A DNA stretch of 8,939 bases from Bacillus_I endophytica_A (GTDB taxonomy: Bacteria > Bacillota > Bacilli > Bacillales > Bacillaceae_H), in the NCBI RefSeq assembly GCF_026790145.1, contig NZ_JALAMS010000079.1, positions 1-8,939 of the forward strand, written 5' to 3'. Positions 1 through 6,261 of this stretch are shown in pieces. The position numbers and the translations under genes are program-made. Positions within the stretch are counted from its first letter, which is position 1. Each line of letters begins with the position of its first letter. The notes beneath the pieces were generated by a model that was not told the origin of the DNA, did not search any database, and saw only the letters and a program-made list of their open reading frames with translations.

Positions 1-122
1 GCTGTTTGGTCAGCTCCTAGTTGAACACCAAATTTAGAAGCGATTTCATATTTCATTTGCTCAAGTGCTAATTCAGCACCTTGTACTAATAATTGATTAC
101 GACCACCACTACGATTTGACAT
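1..122 (-). CDS. Alpha/beta-type small acid-soluble spore protein, 3' end cut by window edge
   Basis: The first 40 codons of a small spore protein are visible, and the remainder lies beyond the left edge. Proteins of this family (SspA/SspB type) saturate DNA in the forespore, shift it towards an A-like form and protect it from UV, heat and peroxide; the GPR protease degrades them at germination. The visible part has the family pattern: a short polar N-terminus, NQLLVQGAE (residues 9-17), then MKYEIAS (23-29) followed by KFGVQLGAD (30-38). The GPR cleavage region is normally close to EIASEF; here it is EIASKF, so Lys replaces the usual acidic residue. The start is fixed by a strong ribosome binding site, AAGGAGGTGG (complement of 128-137), five bases before the ATG. 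Forespore (sigma-G) expression is expected from the family, but the promoter region is partly masked by Ns. Which paralogue this is cannot be told. Confidence 0.93.
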   Translation of the reverse strand, partial: MSNRSGGRNQLLVQGAELALEQMKYEIASKFGVQLGADQT

Positions 123-162
123 GCTTGCCACCTCCTTGCCCTTGGATAATCTTAGAATTCCT

Positions 163-235
163 NNNNNNNNNNNNNNNNNNNNNNNNNNNNNNNNNNNNNN
201 NNNNNNNNNNNNNNNNNNNNNNNNNNNNNNNNNNN
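163..235. other. Run of 73 undetermined bases (N)
   Basis: All bases from 163 to 235 are N. This is an assembly gap or masked stretch, so its true length may differ from 73. It lies upstream of the spore protein gene and probably hides much of that gene's promoter region. The physical link between the spore protein and everything to its right rests on the scaffolding across this gap. Confidence 0.98.
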
Positions 236-263
236 ACTCTTCCTCTCATCTCCTTGTATAAAT

Positions 264-293
264 AGTATATAAACTAGGTTTTCCATGTCTAAA
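264..293 (-). promoter_or_regulatory. Candidate promoter reading towards the spore protein gene
   Basis: On the minus strand there is TTTAGA (288-293), an 18-base spacer and TATACT (264-269), a modest match to a vegetative -35/-10 pair. It points across the N gap to the spore protein gene. A sigma-G promoter would be expected for that gene, and this element is not a good sigma-G match, so it may serve something hidden in the gap or be chance. A Shine-Dalgarno-like AAGGAG (complement of 250-255) follows it with no readable start codon at proper spacing before the Ns begin. Confidence 0.22.
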
Positions 294-335
294 TAAAAAA
301 ACGACTTAAAATAAGTTCATAAAAGTATAAGGCCT

Positions 336-370
336 AAAAAGACCATATCCAATTTGGATAATGGTCTTTT
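336..370 (-). terminator. Rho-independent terminator after the alpha/beta hydrolase gene
   Basis: A hairpin with arms AAAAGACCAT and ATGGTCTTTT is extended inwards by ATCCA/TGGAT pairing around a short loop, with one bulged base. Read on the minus strand it begins 12 bases past the hydrolase stop codon and ends in a U-rich run. The A/T-rich arms also give U-rich ends on the plus strand, so it could act in both directions. Confidence 0.8.
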
Positions 371-381
371 GGTTTTTCATT

Positions 382-1419
382 TTATTCGTGTTTTAGAAAT
401 GTATCGCACATCCACTTATAAAACTTTTCCTTCTCTTCAAATTGCGGATAGTGTGCGGAGTGATTAAAAGCAATAAACTCTTTGTTATCAGCTTCAAGTT
501 TATCAAAATAATCTTTTGCAGCATGAGACGAAGTCATATAGTCATATTTTCCCATCACGAAATAACACGGTAGTTTAAGTTCTGTGATCTTAGTAGGCAA
601 TGGCTCTTTTAAAACTTCCTTTAATAAAGTTTCTTGAGAATAGGATATCCCGTAGTTGTAGCCGATCACGTCTAATAAGTTATACTCACTGCTCAACAAC
701 ATACCTAGATTATCACCATCTGGACTATCAATTTCTCTTGCTCCCCCACCATATTTGAGTACAAAATTCCTTGGGGTAAATGTCTCACCTTTTATGATTT
801 TTTCCCTTACCCCTTGTAAAGCTGAAATATCATTTGTATTTTCAGCCTTTTTTGCCTTATTCATAACGTAGTTTAAACTGTCAAGCTCACTTTGGACTGT
901 ATCACTCATTTGTCCAATCCCAACATATGCTTCATACTTTTGAGGTGCTTTATAGACAGCCTGCATGCCTATATATGTACCATAAGAATGACCAATAAGG
1001 ATTACTTTTTCTTTACCAAGACGTTCTGATATATAATCGGTTATCGCCAATAAGTCCTCGACTAGTAAGTCTGATGAAAGATTAGAATAGTCCTCAAAAA
1101 AATGATAGGATTTCCCACTTGCTCTTTGATCATAATTTACAACTGTAAAGTTCTTTTCTAATAAGTCTTGATATTTCTTCGCATACGGAATTTCCGAACT
1201 TCCAGGTCCTCCATGAACAAGAAGAATAACAGGACTGTTCTTATCGTGATCCCGTATCATAATTTCATGACTACTTCCATTTATCTCTACTTGTTCTAAT
1301 GCATTTATACTATTATTTCCTTTTACATGGGCAGTCCAGGTGGGAAAAAAGAGAGCGATAAGGAGTAATAATACAAAACTTAATCCTGTCCATTTCAGTA
1401 ATCCTTTTATTTTTTTCAT
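382..1419 (-). CDS. Membrane-anchored alpha/beta hydrolase, proline iminopeptidase-like
   Basis: The 345-residue protein has an alpha/beta hydrolase fold with every expected catalytic element: an HGGPG oxyanion motif at 69-73, DQRASGKS at 97-104, the nucleophile elbow GHSYG with Ser145 at 143-147, acid Asp293 in GKYDYM, and His323 in SAHYPQFEE. HGGPG together with a DQR motif is typical of the prolyl aminopeptidase (peptidase S33) group; the usual DQRGxG reads DQRASG here. Residues 8-26 form one hydrophobic helix after a basic KKIK start, so the enzyme is probably an N-terminal membrane anchor with the catalytic domain outside the cell. This group includes peptidases, esterases and lactonases, so the substrate is open. 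The gene is monocistronic, with its own terminator. The nearest Shine-Dalgarno-like element, GAGAGG, is about 15 bases before the ATG, further than usual. The start is kept because the basic-then-hydrophobic N-terminus fits an anchored protein. Confidence 0.88.
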   Translation of the reverse strand: MKKIKGLLKWTGLSFVLLLLIALFFPTWTAHVKGNNSINALEQVEINGSSHEIMIRDHDKNSPVILLVHGGPGSSEIPYAKKYQDLLEKNFTVVNYDQRASGKSYHFFEDYSNLSSDLLVEDLLAITDYISERLGKEKVILIGHSYGTYIGMQAVYKAPQKYEAYVGIGQMSDTVQSELDSLNYVMNKAKKAENTNDISALQGVREKIIKGETFTPRNFVLKYGGGAREIDSPDGDNLGMLLSSEYNLLDVIGYNYGISYSQETLLKEVLKEPLPTKITELKLPCYFVMGKYDYMTSSHAAKDYFDKLEADNKEFIAFNHSAHYPQFEEKEKFYKWMCDTFLKHE

Positions 1420-1496
1420 CTTATTATTTTAATTCCTCTCTGTTTAATATCATTCGGATAGACAATAATTTAAAATTTGTATGATAAGTTTTATTT

Positions 1497-1544
1497 CTCT
1501 CCTTCCATTTAGCTACTTATATACAAGTGGTTACTAACTAACAA
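1497..1544 (-). promoter_or_regulatory. Candidate hydrolase promoter with overlapping palindrome
   Basis: On the minus strand there is TTGTTA (1539-1544), a 17-base spacer and TATAAG (1516-1521): four of six and five of six matches to the vegetative consensus, at ideal spacing. A 14-base near-palindrome, ACTTATATACAAGT (1515-1528, 12 of 14 positions symmetric), covers the -10 box and could be an operator. A strong Shine-Dalgarno-like run, GGAAGGAGAG (complement of 1497-1506), lies close to the predicted start of transcription but has no start codon after it. The leader to the hydrolase ATG would be about 90 bases. Confidence 0.4.
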
Positions 1545-1738
1545 TGATATATCGTGAAAGAATAGTGCATGATTTAACATACTAAACAACTTACTTTTGG
1601 AATAAACAAGCATTTATTAGATGATGTACATTCATTATATATGGTTCATAATGGAAAATTAACCATTTCTAGACTTATAAAAAAGTAAGACTGAAGTCGT
1701 AAATTACCTATATAATCAGGATTTTTAATAATATGAAT

Positions 1739-1750
1739 ACATGATGTGAA
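1739..1750 (+). repeat. 12-base direct repeat, copy 1
   Basis: ACATGATGTGAA occurs here and again, exactly, at 1988-1999. Its core ACATGATGT is palindromic around a central G. The two copies lie in the same gene-free stretch, 237 bases apart. Confidence 0.35.
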
Positions 1751-1985
1751 TTCTTTATTAAGTTAAGATCTAAGCATTCTCTATCTCTTCATATATTCTT
1801 TAAGAGGATTTAGATTAGGAAGATTTGAAATATTTCTCTTTAACTTTTGACTTATTTCCTCCTACGTATGAGTTAGTTGTTTTTTCAATACAATGAAAAT
1901 GACCGTAAAAGTAGACCTCAAGAAAAATAAAAATCCCAAACTCATTGCTACCCAACAAGTTTAAGGATTTTATGATTTTCTAGAA

Positions 1986-1999
1986 TCACATGATGTGAA
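1986..1999 (+). repeat. 12-base direct repeat, copy 2, within a 13-base palindrome
   Basis: The second copy of ACATGATGTGAA is at 1988-1999. With its flank it forms TCACATGATGTGA (1986-1998), symmetric around G1992. It sits about 30 bases beyond the 3' side of the phosphatase terminator. It could be a protein-binding site, a short target duplication left by a lost insertion, or chance. Confidence 0.35.
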
Positions 2000-2028
2000 C
2001 TAAATATGTATATATCAAGAAATAAAAA

Positions 2029-2068
2029 GAACTGTGCCTCAACTTTAATTAAAGTTGAGGCGCAGTTC
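2029..2068 (-). terminator. Rho-independent terminator of the alkaline phosphatase gene
   Basis: Two 20-base arms pair almost perfectly: GAACTGTGCCTCAACTTTAA (2029-2048) and its complement at 2049-2068, with one wobble position. On the minus strand the hairpin is followed by a U-rich tail (TTTTTATTTCTT) and starts 23 bases past the phosphatase stop. Confidence 0.93.
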
Positions 2069-2091
2069 CTTCGTTCGTTTAGCTTAGTAAC

Positions 2092-3771
2092 TTAGCGAGC
2101 ATGTTTTTTAAATAAATTCACTGCTTCTTCAGGTACATAGAATTTACCATTGCTCTCTACAATAATACTGTCTAAATTATATTCTTTTCCTTTTATACGG
2201 ATAATATCTTTGTTAACAGGTAGTTCAGCCCTTAAATTTTTACGTGTAACCACAAGTACTGGATTGGCTTCATCTGTCTTATCAACCTTTACTGTCGCCT
2301 TAACTTTTTTAAAGGCTGATTCAGCATCTAGAAATAACTCATCCGTTAATTCTTCTAAGTCAAAGCCCATCGCTTTTGACACCGTTTTAGCAATGTCTGT
2401 GTTATCAATTAAACCAGTTGGTTTTTGCGGACCATAAGCATATAAGAAAACATCTTCACCTGTATGGCCTCCAGTTGTAAAACCGAGGTTCGCGCGATTT
2501 GCTAATAGTTTAGATAAGATTGGTCCTACCTCTTCTTTTGTTTTTGCCGCTTTTAGTTTTTCTTTTTCATCAGTTGTTAAATTCTCTAAGCCATAAAGTG
2601 CTGCGACTTCTTCTAGATTAGATAAGTCATCTTTTAGCTTGCTTGTTGCCCCTTCAATCGTCAATTTCGCTTTTTTCAGTGGCTCAATATATTTAGCTAC
2701 AGGTGTTGTATCATACCCTTTTGTAGTATTGCTATTACCGATCGAAATACCACTGTTCCCGTGATCAGTTACAGAAATTACCATTGTATTTCCATCTTTT
2801 TTAGCAAACTCTACTGCTTCTGCAACAGCTGCATCAAAGGCTAACACGTCACTAATCATTCCGATTGGATCGTTCGCATGTGCTGCCCAGTCCGGCTTAC
2901 TTCCCTCTACAAATAAAGAGAAACCATCTTTATCTTTCGAAAGCGTTTCAATTGATTTACTTGTCATTTCAGCAAGTGTTGGCTGTTCAGGGTTTGTTTC
3001 CTCACGATCCATATCATAAGCAAGAGCACTATTAGAAAATGAACCCCAAATTTTATTTGATTTTGAATTTAATAGTTCATCTTTTGTTTCAACAAAATCA
3101 TAGTCTTTTTCTTGAATGACTTTTATTAAGTCCTCATTGTCCTTACGGCTCTTTTCACCTGTACCAGGCTGAAGAGCTTCCTTTCCGCCTCCAAGAACAA
3201 CCTCCATATCTTGGTAAACCTGTTGTTCACCAAGCACCTCAAAGTTATCACGATCAGCGTGATGAGCTGAGAAAGCAGCTGGTGTAGCATGTTGAATTTC
3301 AGAAGTCGCAATAATACCAGTTGCACGTCCAGTGCGCTCCGCCCCTTCCATTATATTCGCTACAGGGCGGAACTTGTCTTCTTCACTGATTTGTTCTAAA
3401 CCTGGTGATGTAACGAGTGAAGGCAACACCCCAACATAACCAGAATTGGATTTGTTTCCTGTTGCTAGTGCTGTTCCAGCAGGAGCCGAGTCTGTAATTG
3501 CAGATTCAGCAGAGTATGTGCGGACTCCACCTGTCATGATTTCATCCATTGCAAGAGGCTCACCTTTGTACCAACGTGCTAACGTTGTTGCTGTAGAGCT
3601 TGTCCCGTCCATCACCATCATAATCACGTTTTCAGGCTGCTTCCCCTTTTTCTTTGTTTCACTTTTTGCCTGCGCAGGATAATCCATTATGCTATTACCT
3701 ATAACTAATGAACCTACTGCTACTGTTCCTGCTATTGTTAGTCCAATCATCTTTTTACGAAGCTTGACCAT
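2092..3771 (-). CDS. Secreted alkaline phosphatase
   Basis: This enzyme hydrolyses phosphate monoesters outside the cell to scavenge phosphate. Numbered from the start chosen here (559 residues), the family's catalytic set is present. Asp55 lies in MMVMDG, and the phosphorylated nucleophile Ser95 in TDSAPAG. HATP gives His161 and Thr163, followed by Arg174. Glu289, Asp294 and His298 lie in EGSKPDWAAH, Asp336-His337 in TDHG, and His436 in GGHTG. His161 stands where E. coli PhoA has Asp153, a known variation in Bacillus-type enzymes. The start is a basic signal peptide (MVKLRKK, then a hydrophobic stretch) ending in AQA before KSE (cleavage near residue 35). A GTG at 3867 in the same frame would add 32 residues and spoil the signal peptide. 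The ATG at 3771 has a purine-rich ribosome site (GGGGGGAAG). Residues about 493-559 form a C-terminal extension beyond the catalytic domain, seen in some Bacillus and Paenibacillus phosphatases and resembling copper amine oxidase N-terminal-like domains. The B. subtilis counterparts are PhoA and PhoB; which is closer is not clear. Confidence 0.95.
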   Translation of the reverse strand: MVKLRKKMIGLTIAGTVAVGSLVIGNSIMDYPAQAKSETKKKGKQPENVIMMVMDGTSSTATTLARWYKGEPLAMDEIMTGGVRTYSAESAITDSAPAGTALATGNKSNSGYVGVLPSLVTSPGLEQISEEDKFRPVANIMEGAERTGRATGIIATSEIQHATPAAFSAHHADRDNFEVLGEQQVYQDMEVVLGGGKEALQPGTGEKSRKDNEDLIKVIQEKDYDFVETKDELLNSKSNKIWGSFSNSALAYDMDREETNPEQPTLAEMTSKSIETLSKDKDGFSLFVEGSKPDWAAHANDPIGMISDVLAFDAAVAEAVEFAKKDGNTMVISVTDHGNSGISIGNSNTTKGYDTTPVAKYIEPLKKAKLTIEGATSKLKDDLSNLEEVAALYGLENLTTDEKEKLKAAKTKEEVGPILSKLLANRANLGFTTGGHTGEDVFLYAYGPQKPTGLIDNTDIAKTVSKAMGFDLEELTDELFLDAESAFKKVKATVKVDKTDEANPVLVVTRKNLRAELPVNKDIIRIKGKEYNLDSIIVESNGKFYVPEEAVNLFKKHAR

Positions 3772-3823
3772 TGTTCTTCCCCCCACAAAATTTTTTATAA
3801 CTGATATAAAACTATCATTTTTA

Positions 3824-3862
3824 TGTAAGCCAGATTTTAATTTCTTATTGATTTTTTGTAAA
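3824..3862 (-). promoter_or_regulatory. Candidate PhoP-box array upstream of the phosphatase
   Basis: Read on the minus strand, four hexamers sit at exact 11-base steps: TTTACA (3857-3862), TCAATA (3846-3851), TTAAAA (3835-3840) and CTTACA (3824-3829). Bacillus PhoP boxes follow TT(A/T/C)A(C/T)A repeated every 11 bases. The first hexamer matches fully and the others at five of six positions. A weak -10 candidate, TATATC (3803-3808), lies downstream and would start the mRNA about 25 bases before the ATG. Location and spacing suit phosphate-starvation induction by PhoPR, but the AT-rich background makes chance matches easier. Confidence 0.45.
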
Positions 3863-3970
3863 TTCACACATCTAATTTCCTATATAAGTAATTTAAATAC
3901 ATCATCTTACAAATGAATAAAATTTTAGGGTAAAACCCTCTATTAAATATAAAATTCAAGTTCTTCAATA

Positions 3971-3992
3971 CGTGCTATATTAATAGTGCACG
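3971..3992 (+). promoter_or_regulatory. Inverted repeat and candidate -10 upstream of the cupin gene
   Basis: CGTGC and GCACG (3971-3975 and 3988-3992) flank a 12-base AT-rich core containing TATATT (3976-3981), a good -10 box for the cupin gene 43 bases further on. No convincing -35 is visible at normal spacing (TTCAAG at 3955-3960 is 15 bases upstream). The repeat would place a regulator over the -10. Both the promoter and the operator are tentative. Confidence 0.25.
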
Positions 3993-4034
3993 AATAAAAA
4001 TGCTTGATATAGAGGAAGCGGAAGGAAGATTGCC

Positions 4035-4556
4035 ATGAAGAAAAATAATGCACAATATTGGGTATCAAAACTTGGACTACTCCCCCATCCAGAAGGTGGA
4101 TATTATAAAAGAACCTTTGAATCAGAAGAACGTACGTCCGATCAGGAATTAACTGTTGATTTTGAAGGTGAACGAAAGCTCTATACGAGTATTTACTTTC
4201 TTTTAACATCAAATGATGTCTCTCATTTTCACCGTTTAAAATCGGATGAATTATGGTATTATCACGCTGGAAGTTCTTTAACGATTCATATCATTCATGA
4301 AAATGGGGAATATGAAGAAATTAAATTAGGTATGGACTTGGACAATGGAGAAGTCCCTCAAGCTTTAGTTCCAAAAAATTCAATCTTTGGATCGTCTGTA
4401 GTGGAGGAAGATACTTGCTCTCTAGTAGGTTGTATGGTTTCACCGGGGTTTGAATTCCAAGACTTTGAACTGTTCACACAAGTTGATCTTTTATCAAAGT
4501 ATCCTCAATACAAAGATATTATTATGAAGTTAGCATATGAAAGAATTCCAGAATAG
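4035..4556 (+). CDS. Cupin-fold protein of the DUF985 (Cupin_5) family, function unknown
   Basis: The 173-residue length is usual for single-domain DUF985 proteins (yeast YML079W is a structurally known relative). Family signatures are visible in order: LPHPEGGYYKRTF (16-28); a long beta-rich core beginning SIYFLLTSNDVSHFHR (52-67); and CSLVGCMVSPGFEFQDFEL (128-146). The cupin motif 1 pattern HxH-x5-E is present as His64, His66 and Glu72, with His77 close by, so a metal or small-ligand pocket is plausible; motif 2 is less canonical and lacks the usual His. It is probably cytosolic, with no signal peptide or membrane segment. The start is supported by AAGGAAG (4022-4028) six bases before the ATG. 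It is divergent from the phosphatase and convergent with the MFS gene, so it is transcribed alone. No substrate is established for the family, and the neighbours do not suggest one. Confidence 0.9.
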   Translation: MKKNNAQYWVSKLGLLPHPEGGYYKRTFESEERTSDQELTVDFEGERKLYTSIYFLLTSNDVSHFHRLKSDELWYYHAGSSLTIHIIHENGEYEEIKLGMDLDNGEVPQALVPKNSIFGSSVVEEDTCSLVGCMVSPGFEFQDFELFTQVDLLSKYPQYKDIIMKLAYERIPE

Positions 4557-4599
4557 GATTAGACTTTAATTACGATTTTTCACACTCTCGCAAAAAAGG

Positions 4600-4640
4600 A
4601 GCCAGACAACAGATGAATTAAAGGTGTCGTCTGGCTTTTT
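4600..4640 (+). terminator. Rho-independent terminator of the cupin gene
   Basis: AGCCAGAC and GTCTGGCT (arms ending at 4600 and 4636) pair perfectly, continue with ACA/TGT after one mismatch, and are followed by TTTTT. It begins about 44 bases past the cupin stop codon. The A-rich run before it would give a U tail on the minus strand as well. Confidence 0.9.
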
Positions 4641-4718
4641 CGTTCAGCAAGGGTATATACCCATCCTTATTAAACTTTTGAATGTAATTTAGAACAAAAA
4701 CTTAAAATTGGATTCAGA

Positions 4719-4753
4719 AAAGAACGGATTTCTTTTATAGAAATCCGTTCTTT
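4719..4753 (-). terminator. Rho-independent terminator of the MarR-linked MFS gene, likely bidirectional
   Basis: This is a perfect 15-base stem, AAAGAACGGATTTCT (4719-4733) with its complement (4739-4753), closed by a five-base loop. It lies 76 bases past the stop of the minus-strand MFS gene and has U-rich sequence on both sides (ATTTTTTC on plus, CTTTTC on minus). It may also back up the cupin terminator. Confidence 0.85.
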
Positions 4754-4829
4754 ATTTTTTCTACTAAAAATATGTCTCAGGCTAAAAAACTAGTGTTTTA
4801 CTACAATTGTTGTTTAACCAGATTAATAA

Positions 4830-6179
4830 TTAAGCATGATACTGTATGTTACTTTGTCTTTTATCCTCTTTTCTTCTCATAGCTAACATAACGATGAAGA
4901 ACATGACAAGGACCATTAACCCCATCCCTATGATACCGATATGATAGGTTGAAAAGGTTATGATCTTATTTGAAATTGTAAACTTTTCATCTAGAAAAAC
5001 TCCTGTTAAAGCCGGACCAAACGTAGCTCCCATAAAGAAGAATAAGTTAGACATGCCTATACCTTCCGACATTAAGTTGGAGGGCAAATGTACAGAGGTA
5101 AAATTACTTAATTCAGATTGCACGGCAGCAAAACCAACGTAAATGAATAAAAAGGCACCTGAAGTATAAAGGACAGAGTGTCCAATACTTAGTACTAAAA
5201 CTAATAATCCTATGAATAAGATGAAAATAGATGAACCTAGGAAAGTAACACTACCAAATTTTGAAGAACAAACTTCTATTAACTTCATGGATAAAATACT
5301 TAAAATGGCACCTGGGAATAAAGTAAGTCCAATCTCAATCGATGATAAATGATTTAAATCTTCTAAATAGATAGGAGTTAAAAAAAATAATGAATTAATC
5401 GTAATCATAAGTAGAAAATTTAGGGTACCAACCGTTATCACTATTTTATTCTTAAGAATTTTGAAATCGATTATTGGGTTCTGCCTATTATTCATAACTA
5501 CAAAAATGATCCAAGTCAGAACAGATATACCTAAGAATAGAATATGGCCATGTATTCCATATAGGAGTAATAAAAAGGTAATGGTTAATAAACTTATAGA
5601 TATATAAGGGATTTTCCCTTTTTTAACTTTATTATTAGGAATGTACCTAACAAAAGGTAACAAAATAATCATAGAAGCAATGACGATAAAAATACTTTCC
5701 CAACCAAATAAACTTGTTGTAACTCCTCCAATAATGGGTGACAGACCTGTTCCTAAAGAGATAGCTAATGCGATATAAGTTAATCCTTTTTTACGTTCCT
5801 CCTTAGGGAAATACTCATTAATAATGAGCATTGCTAATGGGATGGGAGCTCCGAGTGCGATTCCCTGAGTGACTCTAGCTACAATTAATAGTAATAAGTT
5901 AGAAGAAACTAAAGCAAGTAGCCCTCCGATAGTTGTGAGCAAAATACATCCATATAGTAACGTTCTTAATTTAAATGCTTGAGCTAACCTACTATAAACA
6001 ACTGAGCCTACGATAAGCATCACTTCATACCCGATAAATACCCAACTGGATTCAGATGAATTTAAATGAAAATCTTTTGCTATAAACGGCAAAGCAGGGA
6101 TAACAAGTGTCCCTCCCATCGGATTAAAGAAACTTAAAATAAATAAAAGAACGATCATCTTTTTAACATCTTTAATCAT
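4830..6179 (-). CDS. MFS efflux transporter, probable 14-helix (DHA2-like) drug/H+ antiporter
   Basis: The 449-residue protein is almost entirely hydrophobic helices, with a length and layout close to 14-helix exporters such as TetA(L)/TetK and QacA, though not close enough to name. MFS signposts are visible: SRLAQAFKLRTLL (63-75) at the motif A loop; ARVTQGIALGA (101-111), a motif B match with Arg102 and Gln105-Gly106; and SLGTGLSPIIGG (141-152), the antiporter motif C with Ser in place of the first Pro-adjacent Gly. The acidic residue normally in motif A is absent, an oddity shared with many DHA2 members. It is expected to export a toxic compound or metabolite across the plasma membrane using the proton gradient; the substrate is unknown. 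It lies 69 bases downstream of the MarR gene on the same strand, behind a candidate promoter and a MarR-type palindrome, so repression by that regulator is likely. The ribosome site (GTGGGTGTG) is weak, which leaves the exact start slightly uncertain. Confidence 0.9.
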   Translation of the reverse strand: MIKDVKKMIVLLFILSFFNPMGGTLVIPALPFIAKDFHLNSSESSWVFIGYEVMLIVGSVVYSRLAQAFKLRTLLYGCILLTTIGGLLALVSSNLLLLIVARVTQGIALGAPIPLAMLIINEYFPKEERKKGLTYIALAISLGTGLSPIIGGVTTSLFGWESIFIVIASMIILLPFVRYIPNNKVKKGKIPYISISLLTITFLLLLYGIHGHILFLGISVLTWIIFVVMNNRQNPIIDFKILKNKIVITVGTLNFLLMITINSLFFLTPIYLEDLNHLSSIEIGLTLFPGAILSILSMKLIEVCSSKFGSVTFLGSSIFILFIGLLVLVLSIGHSVLYTSGAFLFIYVGFAAVQSELSNFTSVHLPSNLMSEGIGMSNLFFFMGATFGPALTGVFLDEKFTISNKIITFSTYHIGIIGMGLMVLVMFFIVMLAMRRKEDKRQSNIQYHA

Positions 6180-6201
6180 CTACACACCCACTTTTTTACT
6201 G

Positions 6202-6229
6202 ATTTAGTTTCCTAACTAAATATATTTAG
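6202..6229 (-). promoter_or_regulatory. MarR-type operator and promoter of the MFS gene (operator copy 1)
   Basis: ATTTAGTT and AACTAAAT form perfect 8-base arms around TCCT (6202-6221). A second perfect palindrome, CTAAATATATTTAG (6216-6229), overlaps it. On the minus strand the latter contains a -10 box TATATT (6219-6224), and TTGCTG (6242-6247) sits 17 bases further upstream as a possible -35. The 20-base palindrome would therefore cover the transcription start, a typical repression geometry. It matches the site upstream of the marR gene at 19 of 20 bases. Confidence 0.72.
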
Positions 6230-6240
6230 ATGTAAAATTA

Positions 6241-6261
6241 GCAGCAAATTAACTTTGCTGC
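6241..6261 (-). terminator. Hairpin overlapping the marR stop codon, possible weak terminator
   Basis: GCAGCAAA (6241-6248) and TTTGCTGC (6254-6261) form an 8-base stem with a five-base loop that contains part of the marR stop codon. On the minus strand it is followed by TAATTTTAC, only a modest U tail. It could limit read-through from marR into the MFS gene, or protect the 3' end of the mRNA. Confidence 0.4.

Larger units (their letters stand above)
1420..2028. other. Gene-free AT-rich intergenic stretch
   Basis: About 600 bases between the hydrolase start and the phosphatase terminator hold no convincing gene. All reading frames are broken by frequent stops. The longest open stretch I found is about 50 codons on the minus strand (roughly 1982-1825), which begins right after a stop and has no good start site. 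The right half of the hydrolase promoter region (near 1497-1544) is recognisable. Further out are two copies of a 12-base repeat (1739-1750 and 1988-1999) and, near 1943-1968, a sequence vaguely like an insertion-sequence end. It may be decayed mobile DNA or simple spacer. Confidence 0.6.

Noticed and set aside
1543..1587. Short plus-strand ORF of 13 codons beginning at the ATG near 1544
   Set aside because: No Shine-Dalgarno precedes it, it overlaps the hydrolase promoter, and no family is recognisable.
1825..1982. Roughly 50-codon open stretch on the minus strand as a gene
   Set aside because: It starts straight after a stop, has no ATG or ribosome site at its head and no recognisable protein family; neighbouring frames look equally protein-like by chance in AT-rich DNA.
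3446..3682. Open frame on the plus strand inside the phosphatase gene
   Set aside because: It is antisense to conserved catalytic-domain sequence, has no recognisable motif or ribosome site, and arises from the strong coding bias of the real gene.
3772..3867. A 32-codon N-terminal extension of the phosphatase from GTG at 3867
   Set aside because: It would bury the signal peptide inside the protein and overlap the candidate PhoP boxes; the ATG at 3771 gives a normal signal peptide with a usable ribosome site.
3927..3939. AGGGT/ACCCT hairpin as a terminator
   Set aside because: The stem is only five bases, lies in a divergent promoter region, and does not follow any gene.
3943..4212. 89-codon minus-strand open frame overlapping the cupin gene
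   Set aside because: It covers the conserved 5' half of the cupin gene in antisense and shows no family similarity.
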